Shown here: positions 8,292-17,160 of the stretch, one piece after another
Numbering within the stretch: position 1 is the stretch's first letter
Layout of the letters: the number at the start of each line of letters is the position of its first letter
From: Flammeovirgaceae bacterium UBA4659
GTDB lineage: Bacteria; Bacteroidota; Bacteroidia; Cytophagales; Cyclobacteriaceae
Assembly (NCBI GenBank): GCA_002405445.1
Contig: DHLV01000076.1
Coordinates: forward strand, 1-28,404
DNA length: 28,404 nucleotides
Direction of reading: 5' to 3'
Made by a program: the position numbers and the translations under genes
Notes under the pieces: model-generated
The model's database searches: none
Told to the model about the DNA's origin: nothing
The model's input: only the letters and a program-made list of their open reading frames with translations

Positions 8292-11200
8292 ATGGGCGAA
8301 GGAGTTCAACAAATACAATCCAAGGTATCGGCTTTTAAGCGCAAGTATTACCTGAACTTGTTTGTGCGCGGCAGCATCCTTACGCTCGCACTGGTAGGCG
8401 GGTATTTTCTGTTCGCCTCGCTGGTGGAACACAACTTTTGGCTCGGCAAAGAGCTGCGCCTGGTGTTGTTTATTTCCTTCTTTGTAACAGTAGCATTTTG
8501 CGTATATCTGTTCTTGCGCGACCCTTTGAAGTGGTGGCTATTCAAGCGCGGGCTGGGAGAAGTGGAAAGCGCCAAAATGATCGGCCGCTTTTTTCCTGGT
8601 ATTGGCGACAAACTACTCAACGTATTACAACTATCCCATCAACAAACATCGAGCGCATTACTGAGCGCTGGTATTGCGCAAAAGGCGGCTGCCTTCCAAG
8701 GTGTAGCATTTGAATCGGCCATCGACCTGCGCGACAACAAACGCCATTTAAAATACCTGGCCATTCCCTTCGCCATCATTTGTGCCTTGCTGTTGATCGA
8801 CAAAGGTATATTTACCCAAAGTGCGCAGCGCATCGTGCAATTCAACCGCGAGTTTTCGCCACAGGCGACTTTTCAGTTCGTATTGCTGAATAAGTCCATG
8901 TCTGCATTCTTTAATGAAGACTTCACGCTGCAGCTGTTGCTGGATGGAGAAGCCCTGCCCGAAACAGCCTACATGCTAAACGGTACACAGCGCAGAAAAA
9001 TGGAGAGTGTTGGAACAGGCAAATTTGCTTACACGTTTGACCGAATGCAACAAAGCGCCACCGTTCAATTTGAAGCCTCAGGTTTTTACTCCAAGCCCTT
9101 TACTGTGTCCATCGTCAACCGGCCCGAAGTGAATCGGCTTGACATTCGGTTGAGATTCCCCGCTTACCTGCAACGGAAAGCAGAGCAGCTGACCAATGCG
9201 GGCAACATCGAAGTGCCGGAAGGCACCAACATCAGTTGGAAAATTGGTACCAGATTCGCCAACAAAGCCCAAGTCCGTTTTGGCGATGCAGCCCCGAACG
9301 ATATGCAATTGATTGACCGGGAAACGTTTGGCTTTTCAAAAAACATCAACGACCCCGAGCAGTATGCGCTGGTGCTTGAAAACGAAAACAGCAAGAACAA
9401 AGAGCCCATCTCGTACTCGATCAAAGTAGTGAAAGATCAATTTCCACAAATTACGGTAGACAATCTGCGCGACTCGATCTTGTTTAAAAGCGTGATGCTG
9501 GGAGGGCAGGTAACAGATGATTATGGCATTACGGAACTACGGCTGAAGTACCAAATCACAAATGCCAACCAGCAGAGCCCGGAACGAGCTGTGCTCATCC
9601 CGCTTTCTTCGCGCAATGCTCAACAAAATTTCTTTTATGCCTGGGCAATCGACTCGCTTCAACTCAAACCTGGAGACCGTGTGACGTATTATCTGCAGGT
9701 GTGGGACAACGATGGTGTGAACGGAAGAAAAGCAACGCGTTCAGCAAGCTACGTTTTTGCCTTGCCCGGCAAAGACGAGCTGGCAACACAAATTTCAAAA
9801 TCTCAACAAAAGACTGAAACGAGAATTGACGAAAGCCTGACACAGGCAAAGGATCTTCAAAAATCCATTGAAGAAACACAGCAGCGCCTGCGCGGAAAGC
9901 AGAGCCTCGACTGGCAAGACAAAAAAATGCTTGACAACCTGGTGGAGCAAAGGAAGAAATTGGACGATGCCATCAGCCAACTGGAAAAAGAAAATGAGCT
10001 ACTCGAGCAAAAGAAAGAGGCATTTACAGAAGAGAATGAGCGCATCAAAGAAAAATCAGAGCAGATTCAAAAATTAATGAACGACCTGTTGGATGAAGAA
10101 ACGAAGAAACTATTTCAGGAGCTTGAGAAAATGCTGCGCGAAAATGCTGATCCCTCGCAAATGCAGAAAGTGCTTGATAAGTTAAATCGCAAAGAAATCA
10201 ACCTGGAAAAAGAGCTCGAACGTACGTTAGAGTTGTTCAAGCAATTGCAGTACGAATACAAGTTTGACCAGAGTATCGAATCTCTCAAAGAACAAATCTT
10301 TAAGCAGGAGCAGCTACTGGAGGATACCAAAGAGCTGGCGGGTGAAAAAACGAGTGACGCAAAAAACGCAGACCAAAAAAACACTGCAGAGCAATCGAAA
10401 GAGAAAGATTCTGAAAACAAAAACAGTGGAAATAGTGCAGACAAGAGCAACGAAAATCATAGCAAGGATGGAGACAACCCATCGGGCGAAAAGAATTTGG
10501 AAGATTTATCGAAGGAGCAAGGGCAGATCAATCAGCAAACCGAAAAACTAAAACAAGAATTGAAAGAACTCGAGAAGTTGGGGCAAGAATTGGATCAGCA
10601 GCAAGAACTCCCCGGTGACGAAAAATTCAATCCGCTGCAACAGGATCAGCAAGACAGCAAGCAATCTCTGGACAATGGCAAACCCAAAAAGGCGATTAAC
10701 TCACAAAAGAGGTCCATCCAGCAGATGAAGCAAATGCAACAACAGATGGAGAGCGCACAAAATTCTATGGAGATGGAAATGGATATGGAAAACTTAGAAA
10801 GCTTGCGGCAAATACTACACGGGCTCATCAGGCTTTCATATGATCAAGAAAGCCTGATGACCGATTTCAATCAGGTACAGCAGTCAGACCCGAGGTATGT
10901 GCAGCTTTCGCAAAATCAGATAAAGGTAAAAGATGATTCTAAAGTATTGGAAGACAGCTTGTTAGTTCTTGCCAAGAAGGATCCTTTTTTGGGCTCAGTG
11001 GTAACCAAAGAGATTTCTGAGCTGAACGACCATCTGGACAAGGCTGCATTGAATGTAAAGGAAAGGCGAAAGTCCAACGCGAGCGCTGAAATGCAGTTCA
11101 GTATGACGAGTATCAACAATTTGGCGCTGTTGCTGAACAGCCATTACAACATGATGATGAATGCGATGCAAAACGCGAAGAAAAAACCGGGCAAAGGCAA

Positions 11201-11720
11201 GCAATCCGGAAAAGAGCGCAATTTATCGCAGATGCAGATGCAATTGAACCAACAAATGGAAGAAATACGTAAGGGTGGTAAGCAAGGTCGACAACTCTCT
11301 GAAGAGTTAGCCAAGATGGCGGCCGAACAAGAACGCATCCGCAGGGCTTTGCAAGAAATGCAAGAAAAACTAAAGCAGGAAGGCGGCAAAGTGCCGGGCG
11401 GAGATTTGCCAGGGAAAATGGAACAGACAGAGATGGATTTAGTGAACAAGCAGATAACGGAACAAACCATAAAAAGGCAGAATGAAATCATCACCCGTTT
11501 GCTCGAAGCTGAGAAATCGATGCGTGAGCAGAACCAAGACCAAGAGCGCAAAGGAGAGGCAGCCAAAGATTATGCAAAGGAGTTGCCTCGTAATTTTGAG
11601 GAATATTTAAGATTAAAAGAAAAAGAAGTAGAATTGTTGAAAACCGTACCGCCTCGGCTTTATCCGTATTACAAAAAAGAGGTGAACGAATATTTTAAGC
11701 GCATTGGAACGAAAGAATAG
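8292..11720 (+). CDS. DUF4175-family giant membrane-anchored coiled-coil protein
   Basis: A 1142-residue protein that I assign to DUF4175, known mainly from Bacteroidota and of unknown function. The N-terminus has three membrane segments (about 27-45, 57-76 and 152-170). A beta-rich, Ig-like periplasmic part follows (about 185-490), including DDYGITELRLKYQI. The rest is a long charged coiled coil rich in Glu, Lys, Gln and Met: heptad-like stretches from about 500 to 680, a low-complexity Asn/Asp/Ser/Lys linker near 690-735, then Met/Gln-rich segments. The C-terminal part ends in a conserved-looking block with LPRNFEEYLRLKEKEVELL. The ATPase gene follows after 5 bases, so it heads a DUF4175-ATPase-ybeY-mnmG cluster. 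Anchoring to the inner membrane with a large outside scaffold is inferred. It could be mistaken for an SMC-like or filament protein because of the coiled coil. Confidence 0.85.
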   Translation: MGEGVQQIQSKVSAFKRKYYLNLFVRGSILTLALVGGYFLFASLVEHNFWLGKELRLVLFISFFVTVAFCVYLFLRDPLKWWLFKRGLGEVESAKMIGRFFPGIGDKLLNVLQLSHQQTSSALLSAGIAQKAAAFQGVAFESAIDLRDNKRHLKYLAIPFAIICALLLIDKGIFTQSAQRIVQFNREFSPQATFQFVLLNKSMSAFFNEDFTLQLLLDGEALPETAYMLNGTQRRKMESVGTGKFAYTFDRMQQSATVQFEASGFYSKPFTVSIVNRPEVNRLDIRLRFPAYLQRKAEQLTNAGNIEVPEGTNISWKIGTRFANKAQVRFGDAAPNDMQLIDRETFGFSKNINDPEQYALVLENENSKNKEPISYSIKVVKDQFPQITVDNLRDSILFKSVMLGGQVTDDYGITELRLKYQITNANQQSPERAVLIPLSSRNAQQNFFYAWAIDSLQLKPGDRVTYYLQVWDNDGVNGRKATRSASYVFALPGKDELATQISKSQQKTETRIDESLTQAKDLQKSIEETQQRLRGKQSLDWQDKKMLDNLVEQRKKLDDAISQLEKENELLEQKKEAFTEENERIKEKSEQIQKLMNDLLDEETKKLFQELEKMLRENADPSQMQKVLDKLNRKEINLEKELERTLELFKQLQYEYKFDQSIESLKEQIFKQEQLLEDTKELAGEKTSDAKNADQKNTAEQSKEKDSENKNSGNSADKSNENHSKDGDNPSGEKNLEDLSKEQGQINQQTEKLKQELKELEKLGQELDQQQELPGDEKFNPLQQDQQDSKQSLDNGKPKKAINSQKRSIQQMKQMQQQMESAQNSMEMEMDMENLESLRQILHGLIRLSYDQESLMTDFNQVQQSDPRYVQLSQNQIKVKDDSKVLEDSLLVLAKKDPFLGSVVTKEISELNDHLDKAALNVKERRKSNASAEMQFSMTSINNLALLLNSHYNMMMNAMQNAKKKPGKGKQSGKERNLSQMQMQLNQQMEEIRKGGKQGRQLSEELAKMAAEQERIRRALQEMQEKLKQEGGKVPGGDLPGKMEQTEMDLVNKQITEQTIKRQNEIITRLLEAEKSMREQNQDQERKGEAAKDYAKELPRNFEEYLRLKEKEVELLKTVPPRLYPYYKKEVNEYFKRIGTKE

Positions 11721-11725
11721 CCATC

Positions 11726-12130
11726 GTGAAGAAGATCCGTATCGAAATACCATCTCTGGCCGAAAACATTCGGATGATTGAAAGCTTCATCGATAACGCC
11801 AGGGAAAAGTTTCACCTGAATGATGATATCTACGGCAACATTATGATTGCCGTGACTGAGGCCGTGAATAACGCCATCAAGCATGGCAATCGTAACGACT
11901 CATCAAAGAATGTTGCCCTATCCCTTTCTCTGGGTGATGGCCTGATCAAGTTTCAGATCGAAGACGAGGGCACAGGATTCGACTATCACAACTTGCCCGA
12001 CCCCACTACTGCTGAAAATCTCGAGAAGCCGGGTGGCAGAGGCATCTTTTTGATGAAACACCTGGCTGATGAGGTAGCCTTTGCGGAAAACGGCAAAGTG
12101 GTGGAGTTGAGTTTTTACATGAACTCTTAG
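11726..12130 (+). CDS. RsbW/SpoIIAB-like GHKL ATPase (anti-sigma-factor kinase type)
   Basis: A 134-residue stand-alone HATPase_c_2 domain. The start is GTG at 11726, five bases after the DUF4175 stop. The ATP-binding N box is TEAVNNAIKHGN (Glu45 to Asn55), the G1 box is DEGTGFD (80-86) and the G2 box is GGRGIFLM (103-110). In characterised relatives such proteins phosphorylate an anti-anti-sigma factor and hold a sigma factor. No STAS-domain antagonist or sigma gene is present here, so the partner must be elsewhere or the role differs. Its tight linkage to the DUF4175 gene suggests joint work or shared regulation. It lacks a dimerisation/phospho-acceptor histidine domain, so it is not an ordinary sensor kinase. 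Confidence 0.88.
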   Translation: MKKIRIEIPSLAENIRMIESFIDNAREKFHLNDDIYGNIMIAVTEAVNNAIKHGNRNDSSKNVALSLSLGDGLIKFQIEDEGTGFDYHNLPDPTTAENLEKPGGRGIFLMKHLADEVAFAENGKVVELSFYMNS

Positions 12131-12194
12131 TGCTTTGAACGGTTGGTAATCCGAGCCCCGGTTGGATGTCTGTTGAGCTCTATTTTGTAAAAAT

Positions 12195-12611
12195 ATGCCT
12201 GTTCGTTTCTTTTCTGAGGATACCAACTTCAGGGTGACGCATCCGCGGAAAAGAATTCAATGGATCGCTCTGGTTCTTGAAAAGGAGAGAAGGCGGCTGG
12301 GTGAAATCTCCTACATTTTTTGTTCTGATAACTACTTGTTAACCCTCAACCAGCAATTCCTCAGGCACAATACGCTTACAGACATCATCACTTTCGATTA
12401 CTCGAACGGAGATACCCTGAGTGGCGAAATCTATATCAGTATAGACAGGGTGTCAGAAAATGCCGAAGAATTCAGAACTGCTTTTCAAGATGAGCTTGAC
12501 CGGGTAATGATTCATGGAGTACTGCACCTGGCAGGCTACAAAGACAAAAAGCCGGCTGAAAAAGTGCTGATGCGCAAAAAAGAGGAAGCTTGCCTATCTT
12601 TGCGGAAGTAA
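12195..12611 (+). CDS. ybeY: Endoribonuclease YbeY (rRNA maturation factor)
   Basis: A 138-residue UPF0054 protein that in other bacteria takes part in 16S rRNA 3'-end maturation and ribosome quality control. The zinc region is MIHGVLHLAGYKDK with His107 and His111 as the first two ligands. The usual third His (H-x3-H-x5-H pattern) is Asp117 here; I recall GYKDK as common in Bacteroidota, so this may be normal for the phylum. The region TLTDIITFDY (60-69) is the family's substrate-side motif. It lies between the RsbW-like ATPase (64-base gap) and mnmG, whose parS-containing leader begins directly after its stop. Confidence 0.93.
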   Translation: MPVRFFSEDTNFRVTHPRKRIQWIALVLEKERRRLGEISYIFCSDNYLLTLNQQFLRHNTLTDIITFDYSNGDTLSGEIYISIDRVSENAEEFRTAFQDELDRVMIHGVLHLAGYKDKKPAEKVLMRKKEEACLSLRK

Positions 12612-12614
12612 AGA

Positions 12615-12630
12615 GGTTTCACGTGGAACA
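12615..12630. promoter_or_regulatory. parS-like ParB-binding site 1
   Basis: GGTTTCACGTGGAACA matches the widespread chromosomal parS consensus TGTTTCACGTGAAACA at 14 of 16 positions, including the central CACGTG. It starts 4 bases after the ybeY stop, in the leader of mnmG. Together with site 2 it suggests ParB loading here. Confidence 0.7.
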
Positions 12631-12681
12631 TTAGTCCGGATTGTCTGGAGCCTGGCAACAAGCCTACCCACACCCGTCACA

Positions 12682-12697
12682 AGTTCCACGTGGAACA
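12682..12697. promoter_or_regulatory. parS-like ParB-binding site 2
   Basis: AGTTCCACGTGGAACA holds a perfect 14-bp palindrome, GTTCCACGTGGAAC, and fits the parS form TGTTYCACGTGRAACA at 15 of 16 positions. It lies 67 bases from site 1 and 28 bases before the favoured mnmG start. If mnmG is started at the earlier ATG (12641) this site would fall inside the reading frame, which argues for the later start. Confidence 0.75.
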
Positions 12698-12724
12698 AAA
12701 CATGACTCAACAGCGACCCAAGAA

Positions 12725-14587
12725 ATGTTCACACAATACGATGTTATAGTAGTCGGTGGCGGCCATGCAGGCTGTGAAGCTGCTGCCGCTGCTGCAAACA
12801 TGGGATCGAAGGTTCTTTTGATCACCATGAATATGAACACCATCGCGCAGATGTCTTGCAACCCAGCCATGGGGGGTGTTGCAAAGGGCCAGATCATTAG
12901 AGAAATTGATGCCCTCGGGGGCTACTCCGGCATAGTTTCTGACAGATCGATGCTGCAATTCCGCATGCTCAACCTATCCAAAGGCCCTGCCATGTGGAGC
13001 CCACGATCACAAAACGACCGGATGCGGTTTGCTGAAGAATGGCGCCTGATGCTCGAGAACACAGCAAATGTGGATTTCTGGCAAGAAATGGCTACCGGCA
13101 TCGTAGTAAAAGGCGACAGAGTGGTAGGGGTGAAGACCGCACTGGGTATTGAAGTGCGCTGCAAAGCCGTAGTCCTCACAAACGGTACTTTCCTGAACGG
13201 CACCATTCATATCGGAGAAAAGAATTTTGGGGGAGGCCGTGCAGCCGAACGAGCAGCTTCAGGTATTACTGAACAGCTCATTGGGCTTGGTTTTGAATCC
13301 GGTAGGATGAAGACCGGTACACCGCCACGAATCGATGGACGCTCGCTAGACTACAAAAGAATGGAAGAGCAAAAAGGGGACCCCAACCCATGCAAATTTT
13401 CATTTACAGACACCGAACCCCTGAAAGAACAGCTGAGCTGCTGGATCACTTACACCAACGATGCCGTTCATCGCGAACTCCAAAAAGGCTTTGATCAATC
13501 ACCGATGTTTCAAGGGCGTATCAAGGGACTTGGTCCGCGGTATTGCCCTTCCATCGAAGACAAAATCAATCGTTTTGCAGAACGCGATCGCCATCAGATA
13601 TTTGTTGAGCCGGAGGGATGGAAAACAGTTGAAATTTATGTGAACGGCTTTTCAACTTCACTGCCTGAAGACATTCAGTTTGCCGCCATCCGTAAAATAC
13701 CAGGATTCGAAAATGCCAAAATGTTCAGGCCAGGCTATGCCATCGAATATGATTACTTTCCCCCTACACAATTAAAGATGAGTTTAGAGACTCAACTTAT
13801 TGATAATCTGTATTTTGCAGGGCAAATCAATGGAACCACCGGCTACGAAGAAGCCGCTTGTCAGGGGCTGATGGCTGGAATCAACGCTCACAATAAGCTT
13901 CATGACAAAGAACCCCTTATCCTCAAAAGATCTGAGGCTTATATCGGAGTCCTCATTGACGACCTCGTCAACAAAGGCACGGAGGAACCTTACCGGATGT
14001 TTACATCGAGGGCCGAGTACCGCATTTTGCTCCGCCAAGACAATGCCGACCTGCGCCTGACAGAAACAGGCCATAAACTCGGACTTGCTTCTGATGAACG
14101 ATTGCAAAAACTCAAAAACAAACAAGCCGCGATAGCACAGCTCCAAAGCGAACTAAAAGACCTACGCACCACACCTGACGTTGCCAATCAGGAATTGGTC
14201 GGTTTAAATAGCTCACCTCTCACTGAAAAAGTGCCGGTTGAAAATCTCTTGAGAAGACCCCATGTCGGAATGGCAGAACTCAAAAAGATCGATCCGCACA
14301 TTCAACAGGTGTTAAGCAAGTACAGCACCGAAGTTTTGGAACAAGTTGAAATGAACACGAAATATCAAAGCTACATCCAACGAGAGCAGAAGCTCGCAGA
14401 AAAAATACTAAGCCTAGATGACTACCGCATCCTGCCAAACTTTGATTACGACCGTGTCAAGGCTCTGTCTGCGGAGGCTCGCGAGAAACTGAAAAAGATA
14501 AAACCCGAAACTCTCGGACAACTATCAAGGATTAGCGGTGTTTCCCCAGCCGATGTCTCCGTACTTACAGTATATATGGGTAAGTAA
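12725..14587 (+). CDS. mnmG: tRNA uridine-5-carboxymethylaminomethyl modification enzyme MnmG (GidA)
   Basis: A 620-residue FAD enzyme that, with MnmE, installs the cmnm5 group on wobble U34 of certain tRNAs. The FAD-binding Rossmann motif VVGGGHAGCEAA lies near the N-terminus. The conserved central blocks are present (SCNPAMGGVAKG, MKTGTPPRIDG, RYCPSIEDKI, INGTTGYEEAACQGL, FTSRAEYRI), and the C-terminal tRNA/MnmE-binding domain ends ISGVSPADVSVLTVYMGK. The frame is open from an ATG at 12641, but the extra 28 residues are unlike the family and would be coded by the parS region, so I start it at ATG 12725 (MFTQYDVIVV). In many bacteria gidA lies close to oriC and parS, which fits the surroundings. 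Confidence 0.97.
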   Translation: MFTQYDVIVVGGGHAGCEAAAAAANMGSKVLLITMNMNTIAQMSCNPAMGGVAKGQIIREIDALGGYSGIVSDRSMLQFRMLNLSKGPAMWSPRSQNDRMRFAEEWRLMLENTANVDFWQEMATGIVVKGDRVVGVKTALGIEVRCKAVVLTNGTFLNGTIHIGEKNFGGGRAAERAASGITEQLIGLGFESGRMKTGTPPRIDGRSLDYKRMEEQKGDPNPCKFSFTDTEPLKEQLSCWITYTNDAVHRELQKGFDQSPMFQGRIKGLGPRYCPSIEDKINRFAERDRHQIFVEPEGWKTVEIYVNGFSTSLPEDIQFAAIRKIPGFENAKMFRPGYAIEYDYFPPTQLKMSLETQLIDNLYFAGQINGTTGYEEAACQGLMAGINAHNKLHDKEPLILKRSEAYIGVLIDDLVNKGTEEPYRMFTSRAEYRILLRQDNADLRLTETGHKLGLASDERLQKLKNKQAAIAQLQSELKDLRTTPDVANQELVGLNSSPLTEKVPVENLLRRPHVGMAELKKIDPHIQQVLSKYSTEVLEQVEMNTKYQSYIQREQKLAEKILSLDDYRILPNFDYDRVKALSAEAREKLKKIKPETLGQLSRISGVSPADVSVLTVYMGK

Positions 14588-14640
14588 CCCGATGAACACG
14601 CAACGAACACACAAAGAGTAAACTCTCCTTTTGCCAGAAA

Positions 14641-15537
14641 ATGCAAAAAATGTTAGAATATGTCCGTTGCTGCCCCATTTGTGATGCAGTATCATTCAAA
14701 CACCACCTCCATTCGAAAGATTACACCACTACGCACGAGTCATTTAGCCTCCAAAGCTGCACCCAATGCGGCTTTATCTTCACAAACCCCCGCCCCCCGG
14801 CCGATGTCATTGACGCATACTACCGCTCCGACAAATACGTCTCGCATACCGGTGGTGGCGACAGCATCATCGACAAAGCCTACGTTATTGCACGAACGTT
14901 TACGCTGCGTTGGAAACTGCACACCATCACCCGATACCAAACTGCAGGCACCCTGCTCGACTTCGGATGTGGAACGGGCGCGTTTCTCAACTACTGCAGA
15001 CACAACGGGTGGGCGGCAGACGGCATCGAGCCCTCTGACGAGCCACGTACCAAAGCAACGGCACTCACCAATGTGCATATAAAAAGTCAGATAACCACCG
15101 ACATGCCATGCTACGATGCAATTACCCTGTGGCACGTTCTGGAACACATCCACGAACTAAAGGATACTTTACAAGCAATCATCTCACATCTCAAGAAAAC
15201 CGGAACTCTATTCATTGCTGTACCTAACCCTATTTCAGCAGACGCTAGGCATTATCAACAATATTGGGCCGGATATGACGTGCCGCGCCACTTGTGGCAC
15301 TTTACAAAACCAACAATGAGCCGATTGCTGGAAAAAGTTGGACTAAAAATTGTTGCCATCAAACCAATGAAACTTGACGCATACTACGTCAGCTTGCTGA
15401 GCGAAGGGTACCAAAATCCACACCAGCCCACATGGCTACAGGCCACCAAGGCCGCTTTACGAGGTGCGCTCTCCAATGTGAGTGCATCAAAAACCGGAGA
15501 GTACTCCAGCCTGATATACATCGCAAAACACCAATGA
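14641..15537 (+). CDS. Class I SAM-dependent methyltransferase with N-terminal zinc ribbon
   Basis: A 298-residue protein. The first 45 residues hold a four-cysteine zinc-ribbon pattern, CPIC (Cys11, Cys14) and CTQCG (Cys40, Cys43). The methyltransferase fold (Methyltransf_23 type) follows: SAM motif I LLDFGCGTGAFL at 105-116, the acidic end of strand 2 in GIEPSDE, and ITLWHVLEHIHE as the motif IV/post-I region. Homologues of this layout are often found among sugar, lipid or cell-surface modifying enzymes; the substrate cannot be told here. Its TGA overlaps the ATG of the next gene (ATGA), so the two are translationally coupled. The coding strand is unusually rich in C for this window. Confidence 0.85.
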   Translation: MQKMLEYVRCCPICDAVSFKHHLHSKDYTTTHESFSLQSCTQCGFIFTNPRPPADVIDAYYRSDKYVSHTGGGDSIIDKAYVIARTFTLRWKLHTITRYQTAGTLLDFGCGTGAFLNYCRHNGWAADGIEPSDEPRTKATALTNVHIKSQITTDMPCYDAITLWHVLEHIHELKDTLQAIISHLKKTGTLFIAVPNPISADARHYQQYWAGYDVPRHLWHFTKPTMSRLLEKVGLKIVAIKPMKLDAYYVSLLSEGYQNPHQPTWLQATKAALRGALSNVSASKTGEYSSLIYIAKHQ

Positions 15538-17159
15538 GACCCTCGGGCATATCAGTTCTGCTTGCGCTTTTACTCATCAGTTGCGCCAATCAAAGCTCTC
15601 CCACAGGAGGGCCGCAGGACAAAAAACCCCCCTTGCTCCTGAATTCCAACCCTAAAACCAACCAACGGAACTATTCCGGCACTACTTTCGAACTACAGTT
15701 CAACGAACCAGTCCAACTAAAAAACGCCAGTGAAGAAGTGCTGATCACTCCTTCCCTCGGTAAGAAAACAAAGATTGTAGCGAAAAAAAACCGCGTCATC
15801 GTATCACCAGAACTCTCATTGGCACCGAATACCACATACACGATCAACTTTCGCGATGCGGTACAAGATCTCAACGAAGGAAACCCCGTGTACAACCTAC
15901 GACTGGCCTTCAGCACAGGCCCTCATATCGACTCACTGCAAATTTATGGCACTGTCACAGAACTATTTCAGGAGCCGATACCAACTAAAATAACCGTGGC
16001 AATATATGAACGCGACACCTTTGACATATTCAGGCACACCCCTACCTACTTTACACGAACCGACAACAGGGGCAGATTCAACATCACTAACTTAAGGCAT
16101 GGTGAGTATCATATCTACGCGTTTGACGACAAAAATAAAAACCTTAAAGTCGACAGCAAGACAGAACGATTCGGCTTTCTCTCTTCAAAACTCTTTCTTA
16201 ACGAAAAGAACCTTGACAGCGCACGCCTTGCACTGGTAAGAGTAGACGCCCGCCCGCTCAAGCTGACAAGCGTAAGAAATACTGACCGCCAGAGCAAACT
16301 TCGATTCAACAAAGCTCTTGACACTGTCCGCCTCGAATCGGATCACTACCGACTCACCTATCAGTATGGCAGCGCACAAGACGAGGTACTCATCAACAAC
16401 CCACCAAAACAAGACTCCGTCCAAATCAGAATCTATGCAAAAGACAGCGTTGGCCATACCATTGACACAACCGCATTCATCAAAACTACCGACACAAAAC
16501 TACCGAAGGAACGATTTATTGTCAACTTCGGCCAGCCACGATATAGCACAGACCAAAAAACAATGATCATCACGGCAAAGTACAACAAGCCCATCTCAAA
16601 GATCACGCTAGACAGTCTCTATATACAACTAGACAGCACACACTTTCTCCCCATACGCGCCAGCGAGGTAGCTATCGACACACTCCATCACCTTTTGCGA
16701 CTGAAGAAAACATTCAACCCAGCAACCGCATCAACGCAGGGGAAAAAGCCCCCAATACCAATACTCGTTGCCGGCAAAGGCAGCTTCATTTCTGGTGACG
16801 GAGACAGCACAAAGTCACACACCGCAGCCATCGACATACTAAGCCGAGACGAGACAGGCGCCTTATCCATCAGCGTCCATACGAGCCAACCAAACTACAT
16901 CGTTCAACTGGTAAACGGAAAGGGAGAAATAGTGCGGAGCCTGACTAATCCACGAAATCACACCTTCCAATATCTGCCACCAGATGAATACAAAATAAGA
17001 GTCATTACCGATCGAAACGGCAACGGCAAGTGGGATGCTGGAAACTATTACGAACACATCGAACCCGAACCGGTGATTTACTATCGCACAATAGACCGGA
17101 AAAACACCACCCCAATACGAGCAAACTGGGAAGTTGGCCCGCTTGAAATTCGATTGTAG
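15534..17159 (+). CDS. Ig-like domain lipoprotein (Big_5/SbsA-type)
   Basis: A 541-residue lipoprotein. The frame is open from 15432, but the ATG at 15534 gives a clean lipoprotein signal: a hydrophobic stretch at 6-15 and lipobox LISC with Cys17. It also overlaps the preceding stop as ATGA, so I use it. A Gly/Pro linker (SSPTGGPQDKKPP) leads into a bacterial Ig-like domain, roughly 30-125, with the pattern ELQFNEPV ... LAPNTTYTINF ... LAFSTG. The rest is beta-rich, including a carboxypeptidase-regulatory-like stretch near 170-200 (YHIYAFDDKNKN) and a second such segment near the C-terminus (YKIRVITDRNGNGKWD). The type is common in Bacteroidota and its function is unknown. The coding strand has about twice as much C as G in places, on the left flank of the candidate origin. 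Confidence 0.85.
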   Translation: MRPSGISVLLALLLISCANQSSPTGGPQDKKPPLLLNSNPKTNQRNYSGTTFELQFNEPVQLKNASEEVLITPSLGKKTKIVAKKNRVIVSPELSLAPNTTYTINFRDAVQDLNEGNPVYNLRLAFSTGPHIDSLQIYGTVTELFQEPIPTKITVAIYERDTFDIFRHTPTYFTRTDNRGRFNITNLRHGEYHIYAFDDKNKNLKVDSKTERFGFLSSKLFLNEKNLDSARLALVRVDARPLKLTSVRNTDRQSKLRFNKALDTVRLESDHYRLTYQYGSAQDEVLINNPPKQDSVQIRIYAKDSVGHTIDTTAFIKTTDTKLPKERFIVNFGQPRYSTDQKTMIITAKYNKPISKITLDSLYIQLDSTHFLPIRASEVAIDTLHHLLRLKKTFNPATASTQGKKPPIPILVAGKGSFISGDGDSTKSHTAAIDILSRDETGALSISVHTSQPNYIVQLVNGKGEIVRSLTNPRNHTFQYLPPDEYKIRVITDRNGNGKWDAGNYYEHIEPEPVIYYRTIDRKNTTPIRANWEVGPLEIRL

Positions 17160-17160
17160 C

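Noticed and set aside
10115..10551. Frames on both strands inside the DUF4175 coiled coil
   Set aside because: Low-complexity Lys/Glu/Asn coding gives Ser/Phe-rich or Lys/Ser-rich shadow frames; no independent signal.
12641..12724. Longer mnmG start (28 extra residues)
   Set aside because: The extra residues do not resemble MnmG N-termini and would be coded across the second parS-like palindrome; ATG 12725 starts directly at the FAD-binding region.
15432..15533. Longer start for the Ig-like lipoprotein (34 extra residues)
   Set aside because: It overlaps the methyltransferase by about 100 bases and buries the lipoprotein signal; ATG 15534 gives a proper signal and an ATGA overlap.
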